The notes beneath the pieces are model-generated. The model searched no databases, was not told the origin of the DNA, and worked only from the letters and a program-made list of their open reading frames with translations. From Roseomonas fluvialis (GTDB taxonomy: Bacteria; Pseudomonadota; Alphaproteobacteria; Acetobacterales; Acetobacteraceae), in the NCBI RefSeq assembly GCF_022846615.1, contig NZ_AP025637.1, positions 3,559,001 to 3,623,000 of the forward strand: a stretch of 64,000 nt of DNA, in the 5' to 3' direction. This document shows positions 17,821 through 27,652 of this stretch, piece after piece (positions within the stretch are counted from its first letter, which is position 1; each line of letters opens with the position of its first letter). The position numbers and the translations under genes were made by a program.

Positions 17821-18534
17821 TCACCACACCAGTTCGCCGCGCAGGAAGGCCGCGGCTCCTGATGTGGCAGGCGTGTTGAAGAAGGTGGCGGCGGGCGTCT
17901 GCTCCTGCAGGCGGCCGCGGTCGAGGAACAGCACCTCGCCGGCCAGGCGACGGGCCTGGCCGAGGTCATGCGTGGTCATCACGATCTTGGTGCCGCGCGC
18001 GGCGAGCGTGCCGACGATGTCCTCGACGGCGCGCGTTGCCGTCGGGTCCAGGCTCGCGCAGGGTTCATCGAGGAACAGCACCTCCGGCGACAGGGCGGCG
18101 GCGCGCGCGAGTGCCAGGCGCTGCTGTTCTCCGCCTGACAGTCGGCGGGCCGGGCGTTCGGCGAGCGCGGCGAGGCCCACCATCTCCAGCGCCGCGCGGG
18201 CCCGGGGCTCACGCTCCGCGGCCGCCACCCCGGCCAGCCGCAGCGGATAGACGGCATTGGCCAGCACGCTCCGGCGCAGCAGCACCGGTCGCTGGAACAC
18301 CATTGCCTGGCGGCGTCCGGCGTCGCCCGCCCACAGGATGCGCCCCGCGCTGGGCGCGAGCAGCCCGTGCAGCAGCCGCAGCAGCACGGATTTCCCCGCG
18401 CCGTTCGGCCCGATGATGATGCTGGGCGCTCCTGCCGCCAGGGTCAGCGAGACGTCCGACAGGATGGCGACCCCGCCGGCCGAGAAGCCAAGCCGCTCCG
18501 CGCGCAGCGGCAGGATGCTGTCCGGCGCGCGCAT
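17821..18534 (-). CDS. tupC: Tungstate ABC transporter ATPase TupC
   Basis: A 237-residue ABC ATPase: Walker A IGPNGAGKS at about 41-49, Q-loop VFQRPVLLRRSV, signature RLSGGEQQR, Walker B VLFLDEP and H-loop TTHDLGQARRL. The VFQRPVLLRR form is usual for TupC/WtpC-type ATPases. There is no C-terminal TOBE domain, unlike ModC. Its ATG shares one base with the tupB stop (TGATG), and tupA follows after 23 bp. Any longer upstream reading is shadow of tupB. Confidence 0.9.
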   Translation of the reverse strand: MRAPDSILPLRAERLGFSAGGVAILSDVSLTLAAGAPSIIIGPNGAGKSVLLRLLHGLLAPSAGRILWAGDAGRRQAMVFQRPVLLRRSVLANAVYPLRLAGVAAAEREPRARAALEMVGLAALAERPARRLSGGEQQRLALARAAALSPEVLFLDEPCASLDPTATRAVEDIVGTLAARGTKIVMTTHDLGQARRLAGEVLFLDRGRLQEQTPAATFFNTPATSGAAAFLRGELVW

Positions 18535-19238
18535 CACGCGCCCGTCCGGGCCGCGAAGTCGCGCGAGGCCTGCGCGAGCGCGTTCACCACCAGCACGATC
18601 GCCATGAGCACCATGCCGAGTGCGAGCGCGAGCGGCAGGTTGCCCGCGCTGGTCTCGAGCGCGATCGCCGTGGTCATCACGCGGGTGAAGCCCTCGATAT
18701 TGCCACCCACGATCATCACCGCGCCGACTTCGGCACTCGCCCGGCCGAACCCCGCGAGCAGCACGGTCAGCAGCGCGAAACGGCCATCCCAGAGCAGCGT
18801 CGGCACGGCGCGCGTCGGGCCGGCCCCGAAAGAGCGCAGCTGCTCCGCGTATTCCTCCCACAGCCCTTCGAGCACCTGGCGCGACAGGGCGGCGAGGATC
18901 GGCGTGATCAGCACCGCCTGGGCGATGATCATCGCACCAGGCGTGAACAACAGCCCGAGATGGCCGAGCGGACCCGAGCGCGAAAGCAGCAGGTAGATCA
19001 GCAGCCCCGCCACCACCGGCGGCAGGCCCATCAGCGCGTTCAGCACCGTGAGGATGGCGCCGCGGCCGGGAAACCGTGCGACCGCCAGCAGCGCGCCGAG
19101 CGGCAGCCCGACCAGCGCGGCGATCAGCAGGGCGGTGAAGCTGACCCGCAGCGACAGCAGCACGATCTGCGCCACCGCCGGGTCGGCGGTGAGCACGAGA
19201 TCGACGGCGGTCCGCGCAGCGCTGCCAAGATCGGTCAC
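18534..19238 (-). CDS. tupB: Tungstate ABC transporter permease TupB
   Basis: A 234-residue permease with five or six helices and the TupB/ModB-like inner-membrane EAA loop (YAEQLRSFGAGPTRAVPTLLW). Conserved segments include LMGLPPVVAGLLIYLLLSRSGPLG and ASAEVGAVMIVGGNIEGFTRVMT, both characteristic of TupB. The start is taken as GTG at 19238, seven bases after an AGGGAG ribosome binding site; upstream residues in the open frame are not membrane-like. This is the first gene of the ten-gene Mo/W operon; its leader can fold to hide the ribosome binding site. Confidence 0.9.
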   Translation of the reverse strand: MTDLGSAARTAVDLVLTADPAVAQIVLLSLRVSFTALLIAALVGLPLGALLAVARFPGRGAILTVLNALMGLPPVVAGLLIYLLLSRSGPLGHLGLLFTPGAMIIAQAVLITPILAALSRQVLEGLWEEYAEQLRSFGAGPTRAVPTLLWDGRFALLTVLLAGFGRASAEVGAVMIVGGNIEGFTRVMTTAIALETSAGNLPLALALGMVLMAIVLVVNALAQASRDFAARTGA

Positions 19239-19345
19239 GAAGGCTCCCTGAACGCCAGGGAAACTGCGGATAGCAACTTCCGACGTCAACCGGGGCAACC
19301 GCTTGACACGGCACTGGCATCTGCCGAATTTTGCCACATTATGCC
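19239..19345. promoter_or_regulatory. Divergent control region between Mo/W operon and its putative regulator
   Basis: Three sequence patterns are visible. An inverted repeat GTCAACCG/CGCTTGAC at 19285-19307 contains TTGACA-like boxes facing both ways (TTGACA at 19303-19308 on the plus strand, TTGACG on the minus strand). The motif TGCC recurs at 19322, 19332 and 19342, exactly one helical turn apart, and GGCAT (19316-19320) mirrors ATGCC (19341-19345). TCCCTG/CAGGGA (19245-19261) can form a hairpin in the tupB leader. These are candidate regulator sites; -10 boxes are weak and no binding data are available. Confidence 0.5.
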
Positions 19346-20222
19346 GGATGTCCTGACCCTCAGGGAGACCGCGGAGTTCCTCCGTCTCTCCGAACGCTCG
19401 CTGTACGAGCTTGCCCGGACGCGTCGCATTCCGGCGGTGCAAATTGGCGGCAAGTGGCTGTTCCCCCGCCTGCAGCTGGACCGCTGGCTCGCCGCGCAGG
19501 CCGATGCGCCCGGCTCGGCGCTGCGCCTCGATCCACCGGCGATCCTGGCAGGCAGCCACGATGCGCTGCTCGACTGGGCGGTCCGCCAGTCGGGCTGCGG
19601 GCTAGCGTTGCGCGGCGGCGGCAGCCTGGACGGGCTTTTCGCCCTCGCCGAAGGCGCCGCGATGGCCGCTGCAAGCCACGTGCTGGACCCCGATGCGGGC
19701 ACCTTCAACGAGGCCGCCGCACGCGATGCACTGCCGCACCGACCCATCGTGGGCATCGTCTGGGCCTGGAGGTCGCAGGGCCTCATCCTGGCCCGCGGCA
19801 ACCCCCTGGCGATCCGCGACGTCGCGGATCTCGCGCGGCCGGGCATCCGCGTCGCGGGCCGCCAGCCGCGTTCGGGCAGCCACGTGCTGCTGATGCACTT
19901 GATGGCCGAGGCCGGCATTCGCCTCGAACAGGTGGGCTTCTTGTCGCAGCCCGCCTTGGCCGAGGACGAAGTCGCGGCCGCGGTCCTGGATGGCCGCGCC
20001 GATGTGGGATTCGGAATCGGCGCCGAGGCCGCCGCGCGGGGGCTCGATTTCCTGCCCCTGTTCCGCGAGCGCTTCGACCTGGTGATGGAGCGACGAAGCT
20101 ACTTTGAACCGCCGATGCAGTCTTTGATCAGGTTCGCGCAATCCGATCGCTTTGCGGAACGCGCGGCCCAGCTTGGTGGCTATGACCTTCGCGAAACCGG
20201 ACGCGTGGCGTTCAACGTCTGA
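19341..20222 (+). CDS. Helix-turn-helix regulator with periplasmic-binding-like sensor domain
   Basis: A 293-residue one-component regulator. Residues 1-55 form an excisionase/MerR-like HTH_17 domain (LTLRETAEFLRLSERSLYEL, RTRRIPAVQIGGKWLFPR). The remainder is a COG1910-type binding-protein fold: ILAGSHDALLDWAV, GIVWAWRSQGLILARGNP, RQPRSGSHVLLMHLMAEAG and GRADVGFGIGAEAAARGLDFLPL. It has no signal peptide. The same sensor fold is fused to MoeA at the other end of the divergent operon, so molybdate, tungstate or molybdopterin is the likely ligand. Only about 30 bases separate the TTGACA box from the ATG, so the transcript may be almost leaderless. Confidence 0.83.
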   Translation: MPDVLTLRETAEFLRLSERSLYELARTRRIPAVQIGGKWLFPRLQLDRWLAAQADAPGSALRLDPPAILAGSHDALLDWAVRQSGCGLALRGGGSLDGLFALAEGAAMAAASHVLDPDAGTFNEAAARDALPHRPIVGIVWAWRSQGLILARGNPLAIRDVADLARPGIRVAGRQPRSGSHVLLMHLMAEAGIRLEQVGFLSQPALAEDEVAAAVLDGRADVGFGIGAEAAARGLDFLPLFRERFDLVMERRSYFEPPMQSLIRFAQSDRFAERAAQLGGYDLRETGRVAFNV

Positions 20223-20583
20223 AGCAGCGGCAGGCCGGCGGGTTGCTGTGCGGGCCTGGCGGTCCTGATGGCGCGGTGCCTGGTCGAACACCACCGATGA
20301 CGGCGGATGCACCGACGCGCCTTCCCCGCGCTTGCGTAAAGGGTCGCGGGCGTCGGGTCCGAACGCCGTTGCGCAGCGCGGCCCGATACGCTCGATTGGG
20401 ATCTGGGTACGGCGCCAGCGCCGCCTTTCGCGGCGCGACCGCGCCTCCGCGCTGATGCCCTACCGCTGCGCGCGATGGTTCGATCCCCCCCGGTCGCCGG
20501 TGATTCCCCTTCCGACCCCGCAGGCCCTGCCTTAGCCTTGCGCCAACGGGCGGGCCATCCACGGCCGCGGACAGGGGGCGTGC
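20223..20583. other. Gene-free region upstream of liv operon
   Basis: This 361-bp stretch follows the regulator and precedes livH. Short frames on both strands are Arg/Pro/Gly-rich with no family resemblance. No convincing promoter or terminator could be identified by eye. The last bases hold AGGGGG just ahead of the TTG start of livH. Confidence 0.5.
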
Positions 20584-22817
<2,234 letters not shown>

Positions 22818-22818
22818 G

Positions 22819-23613
22819 GTGGCGGATCCGATCCTCCACGCCGAGGCGCTCACGATGCGCTTCGGCGGCCTCACCGCCGTCGATGCCGTGACCTTCACCG
22901 CCGCGCGCGGCGACATCACCGCCATCATCGGCCCGAACGGCGCGGGCAAGACCACAATGTTCAACTGCATCACCGGCTTCTACCGCCCGACCGAGGGGCG
23001 GCTGCGCCTGTTCCGCGACGGCACGCCGGTGGAATTGCAGGCCCTGCCCGGGCATCGCATCGCGCAGGCAGGTATCGCGCGCACCTTCCAGAACATCCGC
23101 CTGTTTCCCGGCATGACGGCGCTCGAGAACCTGCTGGTCGCGCAGCACAACACGCTGATGGCCTCGACCGGCTTCGGCATCGGCGCGCTGCTGGGCGCGC
23201 CGGGCTATCGCCGGGCGGAGAAGCTTGCGATCGAGAAGGCGCGGCATTGGCTGGAAGCGACCGCGCTGATCGAGCGCGCCGACGACCCGGCCGCCGCCCT
23301 GCCCTATGGCCAGCAGCGGCGGCTCGAGATCGCGCGCGCCATGTGCACCGACCCGCTGCTGCTCTGCCTGGATGAACCCGCCGCGGGGCTGAACCCGCGC
23401 GAATCCGACGAGCTTTCCGCCCTGCTGCGCCGGATCCGCGACGGCGGCTGTTCGCTGCTGCTGATCGAACACGACATGGGCGTGGTGATGGGTATCTCCG
23501 ACCGCGTCGTGGTGCTCGACCATGGCCGCAAGATCGCCGATGGCACGCCGGCCGAGGTGCGCGCCGACCCGCGGGTCATCGCCGCCTACCTCGGCGAAGG
23601 GGACGACGAATGA
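22819..23613 (+). CDS. livG: Branched-chain amino acid-type ABC ATPase LivG
   Basis: A 264-residue ABC ATPase: Walker A IGPNGAGKTT, Q-loop ARTFQNIRLFPGMTALENLLVAQH (the LivG-specific form), signature PYGQQRRLEIARAM and Walker B LLCLDEPAAGLNPRE. The GTG at 22819, right after the livM stop and about ten bases downstream of GAAGGA, is preferred. A second GTG at 22786 would overlap livM by 32 bases without a ribosome binding site but cannot be excluded. Works with LivF at the LivHM channel. Confidence 0.92.
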   Translation: MADPILHAEALTMRFGGLTAVDAVTFTAARGDITAIIGPNGAGKTTMFNCITGFYRPTEGRLRLFRDGTPVELQALPGHRIAQAGIARTFQNIRLFPGMTALENLLVAQHNTLMASTGFGIGALLGAPGYRRAEKLAIEKARHWLEATALIERADDPAAALPYGQQRRLEIARAMCTDPLLLCLDEPAAGLNPRESDELSALLRRIRDGGCSLLLIEHDMGVVMGISDRVVVLDHGRKIADGTPAEVRADPRVIAAYLGEGDDE

Positions 23614-24329
23614 CCGCCCCCATGCTGTCGATCGAGGGCGTCTCCGCCGCCTATGGCGCCGTACAGGCGCTGCGCGACGTGACCATCAGCGTGGCGCCCG
23701 GCGAGATCGTGACCCTGGTCGGCGCGAACGGCGCGGGCAAGTCCACGCTGCTGATGACGATCTGCGGCGACCCGCGTGCGCGCGCCGGGCGCATCGTCTT
23801 CGAAGGCCGCGACATCACGGAACTGCCGACGCACCAGATCATGCGCCTGGGCCTCGCGCAGGTGCCGGAAGGCCGGCGCGTCTTCCCGCGCATGTCGGTG
23901 ATGGAGAACCTGCTGATGGGCGCGCAGGTGGCCGGGCATGATCCCGCGCCGCTGCTCGCGCAGGTCTTCGCCCTGTTCCCGCGGCTGCAGGAACGCCAGG
24001 CGCAGCGCGGCGGCACGCTGTCGGGTGGGGAACAGCAGATGCTCGCGATCGGCCGCGCGCTCATGTCCAAGCCGCGGCTTCTGCTGCTGGACGAACCATC
24101 GCTGGGCCTGGCGCCGCTGATCGTGCGGCAGATCTTCGCCGCCATCCGCGACCTGAACGAACGCGAGGGCCTGACCGTCCTGCTGGTCGAACAGAACGCC
24201 AACCAGGCGCTGCGCCTCGCGCATCGTGGCTATGTGCTGGTGAATGGCCGAATCACCCTGACCGGCACCGGCCGCGACCTCCTGGCCATGCCGGAAGTCC
24301 GCGACGCCTACCTCGGCGGATCCCACTGA
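23610..24329 (+). CDS. livF: Branched-chain amino acid-type ABC ATPase LivF
   Basis: A 239-residue ABC ATPase overlapping livG by four bases. Motifs: Walker A VGANGAGKSTLL, Q-loop LAQVPEGRRVFPRMSVMENLLMGA (LivF-specific), signature LSGGEQQMLAIGRALM and Walker B LLLLDEPSLGLAPL. It ends with the usual GRDLLAMPEVRDAYLGG. Last gene of livHMGF; a strong hairpin lies 13 bases after its stop. Confidence 0.94.
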   Translation: MTAPMLSIEGVSAAYGAVQALRDVTISVAPGEIVTLVGANGAGKSTLLMTICGDPRARAGRIVFEGRDITELPTHQIMRLGLAQVPEGRRVFPRMSVMENLLMGAQVAGHDPAPLLAQVFALFPRLQERQAQRGGTLSGGEQQMLAIGRALMSKPRLLLLDEPSLGLAPLIVRQIFAAIRDLNEREGLTVLLVEQNANQALRLAHRGYVLVNGRITLTGTGRDLLAMPEVRDAYLGGSH

Positions 24330-24342
24330 TCCGGGATGAATT

Positions 24343-24369
24343 GCGGAGAGGGGCGGCACCCCTCTCCGC
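24343..24369 (+). terminator. GC-rich hairpin after livHMGF
   Basis: A perfect 11-bp stem (GCGGAGAGGGG pairing with CCCCTCTCCGC) with a 5-nt CGGCA loop starts 13 bases after the livF stop. No T-tract follows, so it is either a weak intrinsic terminator or a 3'-end stabiliser. It also separates the liv operon from the flavoprotein genes. Confidence 0.65.
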
Positions 24370-24390
24370 CCCTGTGCTATAGCCGCCCCA

Positions 24391-26031
24391 ATGCTGCGCC
24401 TGACCGACCTGAAACTCCCGCTCGACCACCCGCCCGAGGCGCTGGAGGCGGCCGTGCGTGCACGCCTGGCGCTCGACGGCGATGCCTTGCGCGCCGTCCA
24501 CATCGCCCGCCGCGCCTGGGATGCCCGCCGGCGTTCCGACATCCACCTGGTCTATTCGGTCGACATCGAGGTGGCGGACGAGGCCGCACTACTGGCCCGT
24601 GCCGCGCGAGACCCTGCGCTGGCGCGCGTGCTGGGCCCCACGCCGGACACGCGCTATCGCCATGTTGCGCGCGCGCCGGCCGGCGGCTGGCAGCGCCCGG
24701 TGGTGATCGGCACCGGCCCCTGCGGCATCTTCGCCGCCCTGGTCCTCGCCGAGATGGGCTTCCGCCCGATCGTCCTCGATCGCGGCAAGGTGGTGCGCGA
24801 ACGCACCAAGGACACCTGGGCACTGTGGCGCCGCCGGGATCTCACGCCGGAATCCAACGTGCAGTTCGGCGAGGGCGGCGCGGGCACCTTTTCCGACGGC
24901 AAGCTCTATTCCGGCATCAAGGCGCCTGAGTCGGTCTCGCGGAAGGTGCTGACGGAGTTCGTCGAAGCCGGCGCGCCGGAGGAAATCCTGTACGTCGCGA
25001 AGCCGCATATCGGCACCTTCCGGCTGGTGACGATGGTGGAATCGCTGCGCGCCAAAATCGAGGCGCTGGGCGGCGAATACCGCTTCGGCACGCGCGTGAC
25101 CGACTTCGTCATCGAGACCGGGCGTGACGGGGTGCGCCGCATCCGCGGCGTGGAGACGCACACCGGCGAGACCATCGCGACCGACCATGTCGTGCTCGCG
25201 ATCGGACATTCGGCACGCGACACCTTCGCCACGCTGCACGACCGCGGCGTGTTCGTCGAAGCGAAGCCGTTCTCCATCGGCGTGCGCATCGAACACCCGC
25301 AATCCATCATCGACCGCGCGCGCTTCGGGGATTCCGCGGGGAACAAGATTCTCGGCGCGGCGGACTACAAGCTGGTGCATCACGGCAGCGGGCGCAGCGT
25401 CTATTCATTCTGCATGTGCCCCGGCGGCACGGTGGTGGCGGCGACCTCCGAACCCGGCCGCGTGGTGACCAACGGCATGTCCCAGTATTCGCGCGCCGAG
25501 CGCAACGCCAATGCCGGCATCGTCGTGGGCATCACGCCCGAGCAGGACTACCCCGGCCATCCGCTGGCCGGTGTGGATTTCCAGCGGCACTGGGAGGAAC
25601 GCGCCTTCGTCGCCGGCGGCGGCGACTACAGCGCGCCGGCGCAACTGGTCGGCGATTTCCTCGCGGGGCGTCCATCGACATCGCTCGGCGGCGTGGTGCC
25701 GTCCTACAAGCCGGGTGTGACGCCGACCGACCTGTCGCTCTGCCTGCCCGACTTCGCGGTGGCCGCGATCCGCGAGGCGCTGCCCGCCTTCGGCCGCCAG
25801 ATCCGCGGCTTCGACATGGCGGAAGCCGTAATGACGGGGGTCGAGACGCGCACCTCCTCGCCCATCCGCATCAAGCGCGACGTCGCCTGCGTCAGCGTCA
25901 ACACCCAGGGGCTGTATCCGGCCGGCGAAGGCGCCGGCTATGCGGGCGGCATCTACTCCGCCGCGGTGGACGGCATCCGCGTGGCGGAGGCGGTCGGGCG
26001 CGCCATGGCAGGGCTGGCGGCCGCGGCGTGA
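24391..26031 (+). CDS. NAD(P)/FAD-dependent dehydrogenase, COG2509 family
   Basis: A 546-residue flavoprotein. An N-terminal domain of about 95 residues (DLKLPLDHPPEALEAAVRARL, RRRSDIHLVYSVDIEV) precedes the FAD-binding Rossmann motif VVIGTGPCGIFAALVLAEMG. The family blocks QFGEGGAGTFSDGKLYSGIK, AIGHSARDTFATLHDRGV, FCMCPGGTVVAATSEPG and YPAGEGAGYAGGIYSAAVDG follow. Members are widespread but their substrate is unknown; the redox fold is secure. The stop overlaps the next flavoprotein gene as GTGA. Confidence 0.88.
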   Translation: MLRLTDLKLPLDHPPEALEAAVRARLALDGDALRAVHIARRAWDARRRSDIHLVYSVDIEVADEAALLARAARDPALARVLGPTPDTRYRHVARAPAGGWQRPVVIGTGPCGIFAALVLAEMGFRPIVLDRGKVVRERTKDTWALWRRRDLTPESNVQFGEGGAGTFSDGKLYSGIKAPESVSRKVLTEFVEAGAPEEILYVAKPHIGTFRLVTMVESLRAKIEALGGEYRFGTRVTDFVIETGRDGVRRIRGVETHTGETIATDHVVLAIGHSARDTFATLHDRGVFVEAKPFSIGVRIEHPQSIIDRARFGDSAGNKILGAADYKLVHHGSGRSVYSFCMCPGGTVVAATSEPGRVVTNGMSQYSRAERNANAGIVVGITPEQDYPGHPLAGVDFQRHWEERAFVAGGGDYSAPAQLVGDFLAGRPSTSLGGVVPSYKPGVTPTDLSLCLPDFAVAAIREALPAFGRQIRGFDMAEAVMTGVETRTSSPIRIKRDVACVSVNTQGLYPAGEGAGYAGGIYSAAVDGIRVAEAVGRAMAGLAAAA

Positions 26032-27203
26032 CGTCCTTCGATGTCGTGGTGATCGGCGCCGGTGCCGCCGGCATGTTCGCCGCCCTGCGCGCGGGGCAGC
26101 GCGGGCGGCGCGTGCTGCTGGTCGATCACGCCGACGAACCGGGCAAGAAGATCCTCATCTCCGGTGGCGGTCGCTGCAACTTCACCAACACGGGCTGCGT
26201 GCCCGACCGCTTCCTGTCGGCCAACCGACATTTCGCGCGATCCGCCCTGGCGCGCTACACGCAGCAGGACTTCGTGGACCTGGTGCGCCGGCACGGCATC
26301 GCGTTTCACGAAAAGACGCTCGGGCAGTTGTTCTGCGACGGATCGGCGCGGCAGATCGTGGCGATGCTGCTGGCGGAATGCGCGGCCGTCGGCGTCGACC
26401 TGCGGCTGCGCCACCGCGTCACCGACATCACCCGCGCGGAGCGCTTCGCCATCGCCACCGACCGTGGTGCGTTCAGCGCGGAGAGCCTGGTGCTCGCCAC
26501 CGGTGGGTTGTCGATCCCGAAGATGGGCGCGACGGGCTTCGCCCATGATGTGGCGCGGCGTTTCGGCCTGCCGCTGGTCGCGCCACGCCCAGGACTGGTG
26601 CCGCTGACCTTCGATGGGGCGGTGCTCGACCTGATGCGCCCACTCGCGGGCGTGGCACTGCCGGTGCTGGCGCGTGCCGGACGCGCGGCGTTTCCCGAGG
26701 CCATGCTGTTCACCCATCGCGGCCTGTCGGGGCCGGCCGTGCTGCAGGCCTCGTCCTATTGGCAGCCGGGCACCGCCGTGACGATCGACCTCGCGCCCGG
26801 CCTGGATGCCGCGGCTTCGTTGCTGGCCGCCAAGCGGGCGCGGCCGAAGGCGGAAGCGCGCACCATCCTGGCCGACCTGCTGCCGCAGCGCCTCGCGCAA
26901 GCCCTGGCAGGGCTGCACCTGCCACCGCGCGTGATGGGCGAGCTTGCCGATGCGCCGCTGAAGTCGCTCGGCGCGCTGCTCAACCGCTGGACGCTCACGC
27001 CCGCCGACACCGAGGGATATGCCAAGGCCGAGGTCACACTGGGCGGCATCGACACCGAAGCACTGTCGCAGCAGACCATGATGGCGAAATCGGTCCCTGG
27101 CCTGTTCTGCATCGGCGAGGCGGTGGACGTTACCGGCTGGCTCGGCGGCTACAATTTCCAATGGGCCTGGTCGAGCGGCTGGGTGGCGGGCGAGGCGGCG
27201 TAG
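26028..27203 (+). CDS. HI0933/YhiN-family flavoprotein
   Basis: A 391-residue FAD enzyme of the HI0933/BaiN family. The GTG start at 26028 overlaps the previous TGA. The FAD motif is VVVIGAGAAGMFAALRAGQRG, followed by the family-defining ISGGGRCNFTN, a variable substrate domain, FTHRGLSGPAVLQASSYW, and the C-terminal GLFCIGEAVDVTGWLGGYNFQWAWSSGW. Related BaiN proteins reduce steroid-type double bonds; the physiological substrate here is not deducible. It forms a two-gene operon with the COG2509 flavoprotein. Confidence 0.9.
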   Translation: MTSFDVVVIGAGAAGMFAALRAGQRGRRVLLVDHADEPGKKILISGGGRCNFTNTGCVPDRFLSANRHFARSALARYTQQDFVDLVRRHGIAFHEKTLGQLFCDGSARQIVAMLLAECAAVGVDLRLRHRVTDITRAERFAIATDRGAFSAESLVLATGGLSIPKMGATGFAHDVARRFGLPLVAPRPGLVPLTFDGAVLDLMRPLAGVALPVLARAGRAAFPEAMLFTHRGLSGPAVLQASSYWQPGTAVTIDLAPGLDAAASLLAAKRARPKAEARTILADLLPQRLAQALAGLHLPPRVMGELADAPLKSLGALLNRWTLTPADTEGYAKAEVTLGGIDTEALSQQTMMAKSVPGLFCIGEAVDVTGWLGGYNFQWAWSSGWVAGEAA

Positions 27204-27256
27204 CGCGGCTGCCGCCTGCGCTGGATTTTCCCGCCGGACGACGCCACATCCTTTGC

Positions 27257-27652
27257 ATGCGCGCCCTCTCCCTGCTCGTCGCCCTCACCCTCGCGGCGTG
27301 CGCCACCCCGGCCGGCTTCGACGCCCGTATGCAGGGCTTCGTCGGCGTCACCGAAGGCGACCTGGTGCAGGCGCTCGGCGTGCCCGATGGCGACTTCACA
27401 ACGCCCGACGGGCGTCGCTTCCTGCAATACGAACGGCTCGGGACCGCGGCACCCACGCCGGCGCCGGTGCTTGGCCTGGGCGTCGGCGGCTTCGGCTGGC
27501 GCGGCGGCTTCGGCTCGGGCGTGGGGATCGGTGCCGCCTATCCGGTCGTCGCGCTGCCGCCGCCGTGTTCGGTGACCTTCGAGATCCGCGCCGCGCGCGT
27601 GGCGTCCTTCACCCGGCGTGGACCTGGCTGCGTGGCGACGCCGCCGGATTGA
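27257..27652 (+). CDS. Small lipoprotein with glycine-rich tail
   Basis: A 131-residue predicted lipoprotein: signal MRALSLLVALTLAAC with Cys15 as the lipidated residue, then an SmpA-like opening (MQGFVGVTEGDLVQALGVPDGDF, FLQYER) and a Gly-rich segment (LGLGVGGFGWRGGFGSGVG). The motif GxxEGDLVxxLGxPD resembles small outer-membrane lipoproteins that check envelope assembly; function is unknown. Its last 115 bases are antisense to the 3' end of the LysR gene. No good ribosome binding site is evident. Confidence 0.68.
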   Translation: MRALSLLVALTLAACATPAGFDARMQGFVGVTEGDLVQALGVPDGDFTTPDGRRFLQYERLGTAAPTPAPVLGLGVGGFGWRGGFGSGVGIGAAYPVVALPPPCSVTFEIRAARVASFTRRGPGCVATPPD

